DNA of 54,694 nt from Elusimicrobiota bacterium (GCA_016180425.1 JACPBF010000016.1:1-54694), one strand, 5' to 3'. Counted from the stretch's first letter, positions 1 through 15,000 are shown. Program-made: numbers and translations. The notes: generated by a model from the letters alone, not told the origin.

Positions 1-1
1 T

Positions 2-3000
2 CAGGCTACAGGCGGGATGGATCCAAATGAAATTACACCAGAAGAAGCTGGAGTGGATGGTACTCTCTCGGTATTGACTGAGGCGATTGTCCGCATCCAT
101 GCTAAACTTCGTTCCCAGAACATTCATCAGGATTCTAACAAGCAAGGAATAAAAGAGCGTGAAGAAGCGTTTCAAAAGATTGGAAATCCACAAATTTTCA
201 AACCAAAATCGCCTATATATAGGGAAGAGGTGTCTTATAAAGAAAGAGAGTACCAAGTCTTTAGCGCAGACAATGAGGATGAGAAACTAAATAAGAGACT
301 TTTAAATGATCCCATATCAGAACTAGAGGCGGAAGAGATATTAGATGGTGCAAAGAATGTATGGTCTGGGCAGATGAAGGATCCATTTACAGGAGAGGTT
401 GGTCAAACTTTTGCGGTTGGAGAGAAACCAGAAAATGTTTTAGCGCATAGGGCAAGAGAATTGTTTGCGCCTATTGCCCAAGAGATCAATGTAGAGTCAA
501 GCAAGTTTCTTAAAAAACAGGTTAGGGACATTATAAATAGGAAAGAGGATTTAACTAAAAATAAATTCAGATGGAAAAAGTGGTTAGGAGTAGCAGCCTA
601 CCTTGCAAGCGCTGGATTCAAAGCTGAGGAGTGGGTGGCTATTATTCTTATGGGAGTCTTAGCGGTCCTTTTCTTAATTGATAGTAGGTATTCTATTTTT
701 CATTTTTTTAAAGATTTATTTACAAATAGGGAAATAGAAAAAGCGGGTGTAAGTAAAATTAAAACTGCCCTAACAACTATATTAGGGAACGCTCAGAAAG
801 AAAAAGCTCTAACTCTTAAATTCAAGGATTTAAGAAAAGAAGATGTGGGGATTGCGGGCGGCAAAGGAGCTAATCTTGGTGAGATGGAAAGCCATGGAAT
901 CCCGGTTCCCAGCGGATTTATAACCACAGCTCACGCGTTTGTAAAATTTCTGGAAGAGAATACAGTGAAAGAAACCATTGAGGAGAAAGATGGCGTAGCA
1001 GTAGAGGATGGGGAAGAGAAGAAAGTGGAAGGGATGAAATTAGCTGATTTTATAAAGCAGATCACTTTAAATGTGGATGTTGGAAACGCGGAAGAATTAG
1101 CAGAAGCTTCGGAAAAAATTCAAGAGCAGATCAGAAAAGCAATTTTTCCTAAAGAGCTGGAAGAAGCTATTAAGGAAGAATACCGCGAACTTTGCAAGAA
1201 ATATGGCGTAGAAAATTTACCTGTTGCGGTTAGGAGTTCTGGCACCCGAGAAGATTTAGAGGAGGCTTCCTCTGCAGGCATTCAAGCTACTTACTTAAAT
1301 GTGCGCGGGGTAGAGGAGGTATTAAGAAGAGTCAAGGATGATTTTGCCTCGCTTTACTTGAGCCGGGCTATTTCTTATCGAGATACCACTTTGGTGAACG
1401 CTTTTGTGAAAAAATTAGGGGATCAAGGCTTTAAAAGATTGCTGGATAAAATTCGTAAAAATGTTCCAGACGGTCAATTGATTGCTGAATCTTTTGAACT
1501 TCCCTCAAGATTGCCTTATGCAAAATTAAAAAAATTGCTTGAAGATCATCCTATTTTCAGTCAAGAGTTAAAAATTCTCGAAGAGATTGTCCCAGTCTAT
1601 ACTGATCCAAACCAAGTTTCTTTAGCAGTGGTAGTGCAGGCCATGATGCAGAATAACAGGGCATTTACAATTTTTTCAGTTGAAAACCAAACAGGCTGGT
1701 CTGGTTTAAGTTTCCAAAAAGAAAATTTAAAGAATCTTAATCAGGGGAGAGTTTTCCGTATTGAGCTTACCCATGGTTTAGGAGAAGCTTTAGTGGGAGG
1801 AAAAACCAGCCCAGACTCTTATTTGGTGCATGTTTTTAAAGATTCCAAAGGAGAGCAGCATGTAAATATCCTTAATAAAGAGCTAGGCACTAAAAAGATT
1901 CAGGTGATACGTTTAGATGATGCTTTAAGACGATTAAATTTGACTTTAGATGAGATTCAGAATTTACCTTCATCTACAGGCTCAAGAGATGATGCTCTTT
2001 TAGCAGATGTTTTGCGGGAACTGCGGCATGATAGCTATGCCAAAACAGTTGAGACTTATGTGCCGGAGAGCATGGGAAAAAGTTTTGCGGCAACAGATGA
2101 AGAGATTAAGCAAATTGCTTTGGCTGCTTTGGGAACTACAGAATTTTACGGAGATCTCAGAGATATTGAAGGCGGATTGGTAAACGGTAAACCTGAATTT
2201 GTGCAGTCGCGTCCCTACACAGCCGCTAAAGAAACAGACCAGCCTAAGATTTTGAATTTAAAGAAAAGAGTGGTTCCTCAAGAGTCAGTGGATAAAACAG
2301 AGTTAGAAGGGAATCTTTTGGCCAGCGGTGTAAAAGGAAGAAATGCCGCTTATGGCAAGATCGTGATCATTGATGAGGATGGAAGCTTAATTGAACTTTT
2401 GAAATCTGTGGACCCTGAAGGGAAACTTCTTCAGGGATTAGAAGGAAAAGTAATTGCAAAAGAAAAGGTAACTATTAATGGCAAGGATTTTGAAAAAGGA
2501 GCAATTCTGCCGCTTGCTCATCAGATAAAGGCCATTCAAGATCAAGCGGAAGCAGCGCGTAAAACAGGAGAACATCTTATTTTGGTTACTCGTTTTACTA
2601 CACCAGATTATAATGATGCGATTAAAGTAACAAAAGGAATTATTGCGTTTGAAGGGGGAGATACCTCCCATGCAGCGATTGTTTCCAGAGAATTGGGAAT
2701 CTCCTCCGTAGTTGGCATGGGCGCGGATATGGATCGTTTAAAATATCAGGATCCAGCGCGATGGAATCAAGAGTTAAAACATCTTTTAAATTTTGGCAGT
2801 GAGGTTACAGTAGATGCAAATCGCGGCAAGGTTTTTAAAGGCAAGCTCCCTATAGAAGAAGAAGCTATAACCATTGATCTTGAAAAACTTCCTCCTCTGC
2901 ATTTCACTAAACCCGGATTAATTATCGCATCGGACAATGCCATGAGAGAAGTTTCTAAGTTAGGGCTTTATGATTCCCATTATGGAGTTAGTCTTGCTAG

Positions 3001-6000
3001 AGCAGAGTTTTTCTTAATGGAGATTGGAGTTCATCCTTTGGCTTTGGAAGCATACGATAACTTAATGCTTTTATATGAAAAACCTAATGCCCTGTTTCAT
3101 CCAGATTTAGGAATTCATGGTCTTAAAATGGAAAACGTGGAAAAACTTAAAAAACATCCAGAATTAATTGAGGTGATTCAGGATCGCATTCAGGGGTATG
3201 GAAGCGCAAAAGATTTTTATGTGCAAAAATTGTCTCAAGGGATCGCCTCGATTGCGGCAGCCAATGGAATAGATCAAAAAATGCTTTACCGTTTTACAGA
3301 TTTCAAACAGAATGAACTGAACAAAATGGTTGGAGGGGAAGAATTTGGAATGAAGGAAAGCGCTACCATGATTGGCCATCGAGGAGCAGGTTATCTACTA
3401 GACCCTGAGAACCGCATTACCTTTGCCTGGGAATTGGAGGCGATTAAACGCGCGATTTCCATGGGCTATTCAAATATTGGAGTGTTCTATCCTTTTGTAA
3501 GAACTCCAGATGAGCTGCGCCGGGGTTTAAAAAGGCTGCAAGATTTAGAGGTTCATGCAAAAAGTGTTGGGATGATGGTGGAGCTTCCTTCTAATGTGAT
3601 GCAAGCAGAGGAATTTATAAAAGAACTTGCTCTTTATGGAGAAAAAAATCCTCAAACCGAACTTTTCTTTTCTTTTGGCACAAATGACTTAACCCAACTT
3701 ACCTTACGGGTGGGAAGGGACGAATCAAAAGTAGCTGATCTTTTTAGAGAATCTGAAGAGTCTGTAATCGCCAGCATTCGGCATGTGGCCTATGCTCTTA
3801 ATAAAGCGAAAAAGAAATATAAAGATTTAAAACTTAGTTTGGGTTTGTGCGGCCAGGCGATTGTAAAACTGGCGAATCCGGATGAAACAGGGTATAACCC
3901 TCAAGCTGCTAAAGAGATTATTTCCATGCTGGATTCAGTTGGCACTGATGCGCTTGGATATTTACGAGCCGTAAAGTTAGCCGCAGAAGCGGAACTGGAA
4001 CATTCAGAATTAAGTGAAGCCGCCATAGCAGCAGCAGTTAGAGGGGAAGAATCAGGTAGAGGCGAATATGCTGATCGAGAAGCAGGTAGAAAAAGTAAAA
4101 AACTTGGAGATTTCAAATTAATTAGCGGACCAGAAGGTATTTCTTCCGGCAGGCGGTTAAGAGTCATTCGAAGCGAGAAAGAGTTAGATCAGGTTGGCAT
4201 TGGCGAAACTCTTTATTTTCCAATGGGTTTAAAATTGTCTGAGGATAAATTAACAGCAGCTATAGATCTGGCAGGATCAGTTCTTGTAAGCGAACTTTTG
4301 GTTGAAGCTGGTAACGATAGAGAGGGACTTTTTAAACAGCTGAATAAATTGCTTACAGAAGTTCCGCACAAGCCTTTTGGAAATGTGCCTGAACAGTTAG
4401 CGCCTAGGTTAGAAGATGGGAAAATTTATACGATTGATTTTGAAAATAGAATTATACTTTTAGGAGAGATTGTCCCTCAAAGAAAAGAGCCGGTCACTCC
4501 CGACATTTTGGAAACAGCTTCAGTTGCAACCAGTCCACTTGAGCCCTTATTAAAGCAAAAGCCGCAAATGACCGGCGCTGAGGCGCAAGAGCAGGAACAA
4601 CAGATTTTAGAGGATCGGCCAAAAACAGTGTTAGTTGTTAAAGCAGCAGAACTTTATAAAAAAATCGGAATTCATCCTCTTGCGCTTTTAGATTATGACA
4701 GGGGTAACAAAGGCAGGTTAAAAAATCATCCTGAAATTCTGGAAAAAATATCTGAGCTCTTAGAGCAAGCTGGGATTGATGAATCTAAAAAAAATAAAGG
4801 GAAAAAATATTTTAAATTAGCGCTCGTTAGAATCATGGCAGAAACATTGCAAAAGATAAGCTCTCCAGATCAAGCTGTGATCTATCAAACCAGTGATTTT
4901 ACAAGCGCAGATTTTAAAGAACTTATTGCAGGAAATCTTTATGAAGATACGGAAGAGGCAAATCCTCCTTTAGGTTTTAGCGGATTAGTGCGAATGATCA
5001 GTGAAGAATATCAGCCTATTCTACGCTGGGAAGCAGAGGTTTTGGAAGAGCTCTATAGAAGCCCTGGGATTGAAGAAGCGATTAAACCTCGTCTTGGCAT
5101 TCAATTTACGGATGTGCGTTTGATTCTTCATTTAAAACAGGCAATTTCTTTGATGCGAGATTGGGCTCTTCAGCAGCACATAGAGATTGGAATCCGCATG
5201 GATAATCCGGATAATTATATTCGAGCTAAAGATTATATGAAACTTGCGCAATTTTTCTCTGTAGATGAAGCAGTTTTATTTCAGCAATATTTTGCGGCAG
5301 ACACAAGCAACAAAGCAGTGCCAGTGGTTAAAAATATGAGTAAAGTCAAAAGAGCTTTAGAGCCTGTGATTGTACGAGTTAGGCGTTTTGCAAAACAAGC
5401 TGGAGTAAAAGAGGTGGAAATGGCTAGTAAAGCAGAAGCGCGCGCCCCTCCTTCAACTGTGGAAATTACACGCAATCTATTGAATGCTATTCCTCTATTT
5501 ATTTTTCCCTTTGCTTTTGTTTATGCTCTTCTGTATAAAACCAAATCTGTTGGCGCTAACCCTTTAGAATCCAATATTGTTCAAGTTGTTCAAGAAGTTC
5601 AACAGCCTTTATCCGATCAAATTTTTTCCTATTTATCCGCATGGTTCGTCAATTACGGTATCTTCTATATTATTGCCATTGCCGGAGGCGTGGCGTTGCT
5701 GTTGTTATATGTTTATAACAAGAATTTCCGTGAGGGAGTTGTTCGTAAGTTATCACAGTTGTTTAGGTCAGGCACTCCTCTTGGCAATGCGATTCGATTC
5801 CCATTATTGGGAGCACTCAGCGTGGGTGGCGGCGGTGCAGGCGGATTAGGCAGAGGGCTTGTTGGAGGTAGTGACGCGAGCCGTGGGTTTGTTGGGGAAG
5901 ATACACCAAAGTTAGGAGCTACTCATCCAGAGCTGGAAGATCTTTATAAAAAACAGGTGGAGGCAAGCACACCTGAACATGTTAAACAAAATAAGATTTT

Positions 6001-9000
6001 TGATATTACTGATCAAGGTAAGATTACTGTAACTTTAAAACAAGAACATTTAGAGCCTTATAGTGAAGCCAATCCAGAAGGTCTTGGGCTAGAGAAATGG
6101 CTGGAAGATTATGAAAAAGAGGCAAGGGTTGCAACAGCTGGAATTAGGTTCAGCCAAAATATTCTCTATCCTTGGGATACTAGATTCAGGCTTAATCTGG
6201 TAGGTGTTGGTTTAGCAACTTTAGCCAAGGCTTTAGTTGCGCAAGAGAGGTATCCGGATCATCAGATAGAAAAAATTGCTGGCGGAGAAGTAAGGTACAA
6301 TACTTCTCTTTACATAGATTTAATAGCCAGAATTCAAGCTGCTCAAGGCATTAAAACTTATTTACCTCGCGGCCGTCAAACCATTCCAGTTTGGATGGCA
6401 TCCTTCCTAACCTTTATGTATGACTTAGCAGGAGCAGAATATGTCACTTCTTCTCATGCAGTAAGTTCTTTTATTGCAACCAAAGATATTGACGAAGAGG
6501 GAAGTCAATACCTGCCAGAAGAATCATTGCGGTTTGTGTCCAAGATTCGGGAGATTTTTAATATCGCTAAAACTAAAGGTGAGTACCATTTTGAAATTGC
6601 AGCTTCAGATGATCCTTTGATTGACCCAGAATTCATGGAACAACTTCAAGATGGGACTGATCTCTATGTTTCTTATTTGAAAAATGGCGTAGCTACAGAT
6701 CTAAATTTAGAAAGAGTTAAATCAGTCAAAAATAAAATTATTGTAGATAATGTGGGTGGTGGTTTCCATAGGACTGCAAGCCAAATTTTTGAAAAATTTG
6801 GGATTAATAGCTCTTTTGAATGGTTACGAGTTAGAGAGGACTCTTTCTTTCATGGAATTGGAAAAGAGCTTAACTCTGACGGCAAAGTATATGACTATTC
6901 TCAAGATACCACCATTATTAAACGAGATAAGGAAACAGGTAAAGTTCTTTCTATTCCTGTAATGGAACGAATGGGGTATGACACGCTATTAAAGAATAAA
7001 CCTGTTGGCACTGTGGTTTTGATGGTGGATCCAGATGGAGATCGTTTAGTCACAGCGCAAATTGAGTCTAGGGAAAGAGCGGAATTTTTAAGTAAGATCG
7101 GCATTGATATTCTTGTTTTAGATGAGGATCGAATCTTAGCTCTTTATACTCCAAACCAATCTTTCTTTTTAACCATGGTTTATCAGGCAGAGGCATTGAA
7201 AGATGCCGGGTTATGGGAGCAACATCCGCGTTTTCTAATTATGACCACAGCATCTTCCCTTGCCTGGAGAGAATGGGCAGAGAAAAATGGGATTAATGTT
7301 TTGAATGTTCCTGTTGGATTTAAAGAGATTGCTGCAATGCAGAGAAAAATTGAAGCTCAAATTAAGAGGGACCCAAATTCTCCTGTGATTGTAAAAGATG
7401 TTTTTGGCAGAGAGGTGAATCTTGGAGTTCAGCCGCGCATGCTTTTTGCAGGAGAAGAATCCGGCGGAGCTGTGATGGGACCTGAAGAACTTATTCAAAG
7501 TAAACATGGAAGAATAGCGGTTGGCATGCGGGAAAAAAGCGATGGTGAAATGTTAATCATTCAAGCCGCTTTAGCCGCTAATCTTGCAAGTAAAAATCTT
7601 TTCTTGTCAGATTATTTAAATCAGGTTTTTGAACAATCTGAGATTAAAGGAAAATTTGACGTTAGGGAAGATGTGGTTTATTACAATCAAAATGAGACTG
7701 ATCCAGAACTCTTAAAACAGGAGAAAAAAGATGGGGAAGCGAAAAGAGAAAAGAATTATCTATTCTTTTTAAGCATGGCATTATCTTATAGGGATGGACA
7801 TACAAAGAAGAGAGAAATTATTGATATTTTAAATGAAACATTTGAAAAAGATGGCGTGAATTTTAATGATTTGAAAGAGATTTATTTTGTAGGGGACGGT
7901 GTTTTCTTTCAATTTCCTAATAAGGTTCTTGAGATTAGACCCTCAGGCACAGATGCAAAATCTAAATCTTATGCCATGGGGGACAATAAAGTAGAACTTA
8001 GCCGTTATGCGATTGTATTAGGCAATTATAGCGGAGAGATCACTTCCTTGCACAAGGCGTTTGTTCCAGAAGAATATGTAACGAATGGAATGGAAATTCA
8101 ATGGAACTATTATCAGGAATACTATCGGCAAGATTTGCCTGCCAAAGATTATGTTCCGCCAGGAAAGAAAGAGATAGAACAAAAATTGAGCCCTGTTAAA
8201 CCTCCAAGTAAAGCGGACAAAAGAACTCGAAATGTTAGACCAAATCAATCTGGACAGAAAGGAAATTCAATAGTTGTAGTTATCTTAGGTTCCGTTATGA
8301 TTGCTCTGCTCGCCGCGCTTGGGGTATTGGCATATCATTCGCCAGATGCAAGGGAGATGGTGATGCGTTTGATTACTCCCCACCCATTGGAATTAGCTTC
8401 GATTTTAACACTGCTTGGCGGATTTGTTTTATTCTTTTCTGGTTTGCTAGATAAACTGAAGTGGAAAAAAACAAGGGTTGTTTCTGGATTTTTGGTGTTG
8501 GCTTTAAGTTTATGGCTGCATAATCAATGGGTGACCCAAACGAAACCAGCATCGCCTCCCACGCCAACACCTAGCTCCGCTCCGCAACAAAAGGTTGGGG
8601 TCGCATCAACAGTGATTGTTGTTTTATCGGCGCTAACCGCGGCTCTGCTTTTTGGGTTTGGGATTGTGGATCCATCCTTCGCCGCGGGGAATGCGGCGGA
8701 TTTTGCCGGCAATGCCGCCTCGCTCGTGGGATGGCGTGATGCGGGATCGCCCCTTGCATTAGGGACCGTAACAGGGGGCGCTCTAGCTATCCTCCATAGA
8801 AAGATAAGAGAATTGCTGGGGAGGGATCTAAGAGCTCCGCGGGAAATAATAGAGGAAGGAGTGCTTGCGGTTTTAGGGGAACACGATTTCGAATTCACCA
8901 GCGAATTGGGGAGAATCTTTATTTTTCAACAGCTTGAACAAACCTTTGGTTCGGTTTTGAGCCAGTTGGCGCAAAGGAGTGAAACTCTTGAAACAATAAT

Positions 9001-12000
9001 TGGAGTTTCGTTAAGCAACTCTTTGGCTATTAGGAAAATGAAATTACAAGAGCAGATCACTAATGAATATCTCAATAAATCTGTGAACCTTATTTTCCTT
9101 GAGAGGAGAGGAGACCAATCCATTCGCAACCGAGTTACAGCAATTATTGAAAGAATAGATGATGGGTATATATGGATTAAGGAAAATCCTCAGAGCATCG
9201 CTCTGGAAGATATTCTTTTTATTGAATTAGCTGGGGAAGAGAATTCTAATTTCACTATAACTCGAGGTGATGATAGAGTCAATGCTAAGGAGTTAGAAGA
9301 GCGCTTGGGCGTGAAGATGTCTGATTATCCTTCTAACGTAACACGCGCGCTTTTTTCTGCTTTAAAGAAAGATGATTTATTGCCGTCAAGCGAGGGAGAA
9401 ATAGTAGTTGTGCTGGAAAGGGCTCGGAACGCGATCAAACTCGCTTTGGCACAACTCTCTTTTGAGGTGAAGCTGTTATCGCAATTATTTGAACAGAGCT
9501 TAAATCGTTTTTCTACCCAAAAGCAGATTGAATTTTTGGATAAATTTAACGAATATAAAGTTCAGGGGAGAGCGGTCGTGGTAACTGTAAATGACATTAC
9601 CCCTGATTCGAAGCGGCAATTGTATGCGGGGGAAATTCATTCGGTTGACGGATTCTCAAAAACGCTTCAACTTTATAATGTTCCGCCTATTCCTTTGCGT
9701 CAAATTGTTTCTGTTGACGCGCTTAGAATGCATGAGTGGAATCTCATAGAAATGTTTAGAAAGGTGGAGGGGAAGAACTTGCCGGTCACTATTTTACTAA
9801 ACGTTGCATTACCCTATGGTGAGGGCGCACATGCGTTTACGACTGTTCCCAAAACCGTAAATGTGCTCGGGGTTAATTTGGAAAATAAAACGGTTGGGGT
9901 TGAAGGTGTCAATGGCCAAAGAACTTCTTGGGATTTTTCTCAGATTGAAACCGCGTATGAAGTTCATGGTACGGATGGTTCTTTGTCGGATTTAAATGAT
10001 GTAGATCCTCAGTGGATAAGATTAAGTGAGAAAGGCAGGGGAAGCTCCGGGCATAAATCTACCCACAATGGGTTTACAGTTTTTGAAGTTTCATTTGTTC
10101 TACCAATCTTTGCGGCTCTGGCGGCGGTGCTTGCTGTTTTTGCTGCGCATCTCTCACCGTCTCTTCCTTTATTAGTGAGGCACTTCACAGCATATCCATC
10201 CGCTCTGTCCATGATTGCCGCAGGTGTTGGCAGTGCTATGTTTGTGTTGGTGTACATCTTCAACAAAAATTTCCGCAGTGGAGTGGTTAGTAAGTTAGGA
10301 AAGTTAGCGGGGTCAGAGACAAATCTTGGGAAAGCGATTCGAGTTCCTTTGTTGGGAGCGCTTGCTGTAGGCAGTAGTGCAGGCGGCAGTACGGGTGGAG
10401 CGGTAGGTGTGGGTGGCGGGAACATCAACGTTCCTGTGGAAAAACAGGCGGACCCTCAAATTTCCCAAGAGGGAAGACGGTATCAATATGTGCGAGATGC
10501 AGAAACAGGGGAGCAGCGCGTGGCTCGTCCCGGAGATATATATAGGGAAGAGTTCGCTTCTAAAGCTAAGACTGGTGAATCTCCTGTGGCTGTTTTTCCT
10601 AGCGGGTGGGTCTCTTCATCCATAAAATATTTCCGGGATATTAGAAAATTTGGGGAACGTGAAAAGAATGTGCCTAACTTTAGAGGGATTCTTAAAGGCG
10701 CTAAAGCCCATCTTCAACAAAAGTCTGGAATTAGTCAAGAAGAAGAGAAAATTATCAAATTTTTAATAATATTGGAAGGTGTAATGGATCGAACTGGATT
10801 AACGGAAGCACAATTAGCTAGGGATCGAACATTGCCTGAGTCTGAACATGTAGAAGCACAGAAACGCGCAGAAAAAGAAGTAAAAGATTACTTACAAGAA
10901 AACATAGAAATCCTTTCAGAATTTATTCCTATGCTTCAGAAAAGTTCCCAGTTGATAGATTATCTTGTGCAGGCTCAAGGTCTATATGGGGAGCAGGCGG
11001 TATTGGCCTCATATTTCCGCGCTTTCCGTCTTTTATCTTTTAGTGTTTTTAAGACCGATAGAGAAAGCATGCTTCTGGGTTTACGTTTTTATAGAGCGAT
11101 TGACAAAGCTCAAGTAGAGGTCAATGGAAAATTTGTGCCAGTCAGGGATTTGTTAGCTGAAGAAGAACACTATCTCTCAGATACTGGACGAAAGAATTAT
11201 GAGACCTCTTTCACAAATCTTCTTGCAAAGCAAGAAGATATTGTTCTAAAAGCTTTAGAAGTTTCAGATGAGAATTTAGAAGCCTTTGTAAACGATCATT
11301 ATGAAGAATTAAAGGAAAAATTAGAATACAAACCTTTGGTGGGACAATCACCAGAAGATGTAGATCAAGTTGGTCCTAGGGCAATGCCGGATGGGTTTAC
11401 TTTGTTGACCTTATCTGCTGCTTTGGATGGAGAGGAAATCCAACGTCGTGGAGATACCGCTATTAAGGCAGCAAAAACAATTGATGAGATGCACAAAAAA
11501 GTTGGAGCTCGCTATGAATGGATTCTGGAACTATTCTTAAAACTTACTGGGTCGAACTTTCAGACCGAAGCAGTTAAAACAATGGCTGAGAGTTTGAACC
11601 CGGAAAATATGACTCCTGTGGATCGGCTTTATAAATCCTTGGGTATCATGCTAGATATTGCTAGAACAAAATTTTCCGCGAGAACCTATGCTCTTTATCA
11701 AATGTTAGCTGTCTCTGATTTTGTTTTGAAAGCTGAGGAGACTATTAAAGCTAGAATGCCTGCAATGACAATGATGACACGCGGGATGCCTCGTCCAGAA
11801 GTTATTCCCACGGTCTATGTTCCTGCACTGCCTTCTGTCTATAAAGAGATGCATGAGGCTACACAAGCTGAATATGAACACCTATTCAGATATTTCAGTA
11901 ATATTTCCGGAGACGATCTGGATATGAAGTATGAAATGAATGATAAGCTTAATAAACTTAAAGAAATTGCGTTCATATTTCTTGGGTTATATGAAGAGAC

Positions 12001-15000
12001 CAAGAGCTATTTGGGTCAAGAAATTGAACAGCCAATCCCAGTTAAAAATGAGCAATTGAATAAAATTATTTTTAAGAATTGGATTAAAAGCGGAAAAATT
12101 GCCAACGCTAAACCTGTAAGCGCGCCCTTGCAGTTTATTTACAATGATAATCCAGCTTACTCTGCTTGGGTCAACTTTGTAGTTGGAGGCGCTTGGAAGG
12201 GAACAGTGAAGACTATAGATGGCAAGCGGGCAAACTTTAGTCTTTACCATATTATGCGTATCTTTAGTAAGGGAACCCAATCTATTACTACAGCTGATTT
12301 AACAGAGAAAATTAATGATGCGCAAAATGGGTCAAAGTTTGAATCTCCTGATGGGGTCAATCAGATATTCTCTGAACAGAATGTAGATTACGTGGATTTC
12401 TTTTTACCAATAGATGGAATAGAAGAAGATAGAGATAATAATTCTGTTACAACTGCTGCGGAAATCCATAATCAGGTAAAAAAATGGGACGATGATGCTA
12501 TAGAAAAAATTATAGGCATTAAGTTAACTCGAGTTTCAACCTTCGCGAGTTATATCCGCATTCAATTTAATGCATTGGAATCTAAGTATGGCGGGTCAAT
12601 ACTCGAACTTTTAAAAGCGATAGAAAGGGAAGCTAATTTAGCGATATATCACCCATTTAAGTATTTTAGGGTTTACAGTGTGCTTCAGGCAAACTTCTTG
12701 ATTGGTTCTTTAGAAGTAGCCATATCTAAGTTAGAGCAAAATATTTCGCACTCTCCTGATTCCAGACGACCTAAAGAAAAAGGGATTGGAGAACCATCTG
12801 TTCTGATTATGGCGCTGGCTGGCGCAGTGGGCGTGGCGGCAATTCCTGTGTTGGCAAACAGAATCCAAAAATCAGGCATAACTTTAGATTTTGTCATTCA
12901 ACTTCTTTTTCAAAATTTACCCTTTGCGCTGGTTGTTGGTGTCACAGCGTTTGTGTTGGTATTGATTCTCAACAAAAATTTCAAAAATGCTTTGATGAGC
13001 GGGTTAAATAAATTGGCTCTTGTTTCCGCGATGGCTGTTACGGGCATTCCGGGCGGTTTGGGCGGAGGAAGTTCCGGTAAGGATACAGATGGCAAATCTG
13101 ATGCGAAGAAAACAAATAAACAGCCTGTAGTTGCTCCGGGGTCAGGTTTCGTTGACGGACTACATTTTTATCAGGATTTGGTTGCGGTTTATGCGTCTGG
13201 ATACATTATTCGCTACATTGCAAAAGGAACGGGAGTGGCTGAGAATGTGGTTCGACAGGCGTTTGTTGACGGCGCTTTCCAAAGCATTGGTAAATCTAAC
13301 AAAGAAAAACTTAGCCGCTTTACTGCGAGAGTTCTGGAAGAGTTATCTCAAGTAACCATGTTCCCCGAAGATAAAGGGATGTTGGCTGAAGCGCGCAAGT
13401 TTTTATCTAATCATGAGCTTAAACCTGAGATGGCAAGGATAATCAGAAGGGAGATGCGTATTTCTCAAGAAGAATTTGATGGATTGATCTCGGGTGAACC
13501 CAGCCGAATTTCGCGGTTGGTGTTAGCCAGAGCGCTCACCTATGCCTTGATGAAAACTGGTTGGACGGAACCTTACCGCATCTTTAACTTGGAGATGATC
13601 CCATTCCAGTACCCGGGCTTGGATCATTTAGATGAAATGATGCCAGTAGGTTATTTCTTTGGCCTTAAAAATTTTAACACAGTGCAAAAAGATCGCGTGG
13701 TCGATCTTCTTTATTATGCCGCCTTGGTTCATAGAGCGCTGGAACGAAAGTGGAATAAAGAATCCGATGAAAAAAATAAAATCTCCATGTGGAAAACTGA
13801 TTTAACCAATATTTTAGCGCACAATAATCTAACGCAAATGTTCAATTCTGATCAGGTTCAAAAATGGAAGGATGAAGCCGCAGACATTAGCTCCGATGAT
13901 TTAGGAGAAGAAGAGAGGAAACTCACCAAATACGAAGAAATTGTTGAACGTTCGAGAGGACAAGAAATTTGGATTGCTATTGGAGATAGTTTTCAACTCA
14001 GCAAAAGGGCTGGCGATGCTCACTACAATACTGCCGTAAGCCTTTTGCTCGCTTCCATAAGAAAAGGAAAAGAAGATATCGCTTTTGAAATCAGAAATGA
14101 TCTGGTTGTAGATTTCTATAAATCGGATAAAGGAGGCGATCTTGATCAATATTACAGGGACTTGCCTAAAGTTTTTGTCGGCGCTATCGAAGCTGGTTGG
14201 GTCCGTTCGGATGTTGTGGATCAAGTTGTTTGGGAGCTTCTTGAAGTTGGACTTTTTTATCCGGACATCGCCACGGATATCGCGGTTTCGGCTATTAAAA
14301 ATGGTTTAATTACGGATTCTAAAGCGATCAAAGCGTGGACGGATCACTTAAGTGTGCGGGGATATCATATTTACGCGGCGCGCATCGCGGCCGCGGCTTA
14401 TGCGCGAAAGTATTGGGATCAAAAGGACGATTGGCATGATGTGGGTGGTTCTGCTTTGTGGGGAGCAGTTCGTTTCTTAAACAAGTTTAATGTTTTAGGT
14501 TTGGCCCGCACCCCGGAAATCATCAAGCAAATCATTGAGAAAGGGCAGGATGAATTTGACAGAATCTATAATAGCTTTACGAAAACTCTTCCTGGGATTG
14601 TTAAAGGACTATCCAGAGATAGTTTAGAATACGCCACAAGAAGAGAAGATTCTTTAGACCGCACTGCGTCTGATCAAATTGATCGTGTGGTAAAAGCGCG
14701 TTCTCCGCGCCTCTCCAAACGCAGTCCAAAAGGACCCAAGCAGAAGGGAATAGGAGACACACCTCTTATAATTATGGTACTGGTTGGTGCTGTAGGCGTA
14801 GCAGCCCTTTTTGTTTTTTTAAACAGAATGCCAAAATCACCATTAGATTTTGGCGTCTATCTTTTCTCTCATTATTGGCCCGTTGCCCTTATTGCCGGCG
14901 GCGCTTTAGCTCTGAGTTTATTGGCGGCGCTTGGAATCACTTTGTATCAAATGTATCTAATCGCAAAGATGCATGGAGAAAATAATGTTGAGGAAGTAAT

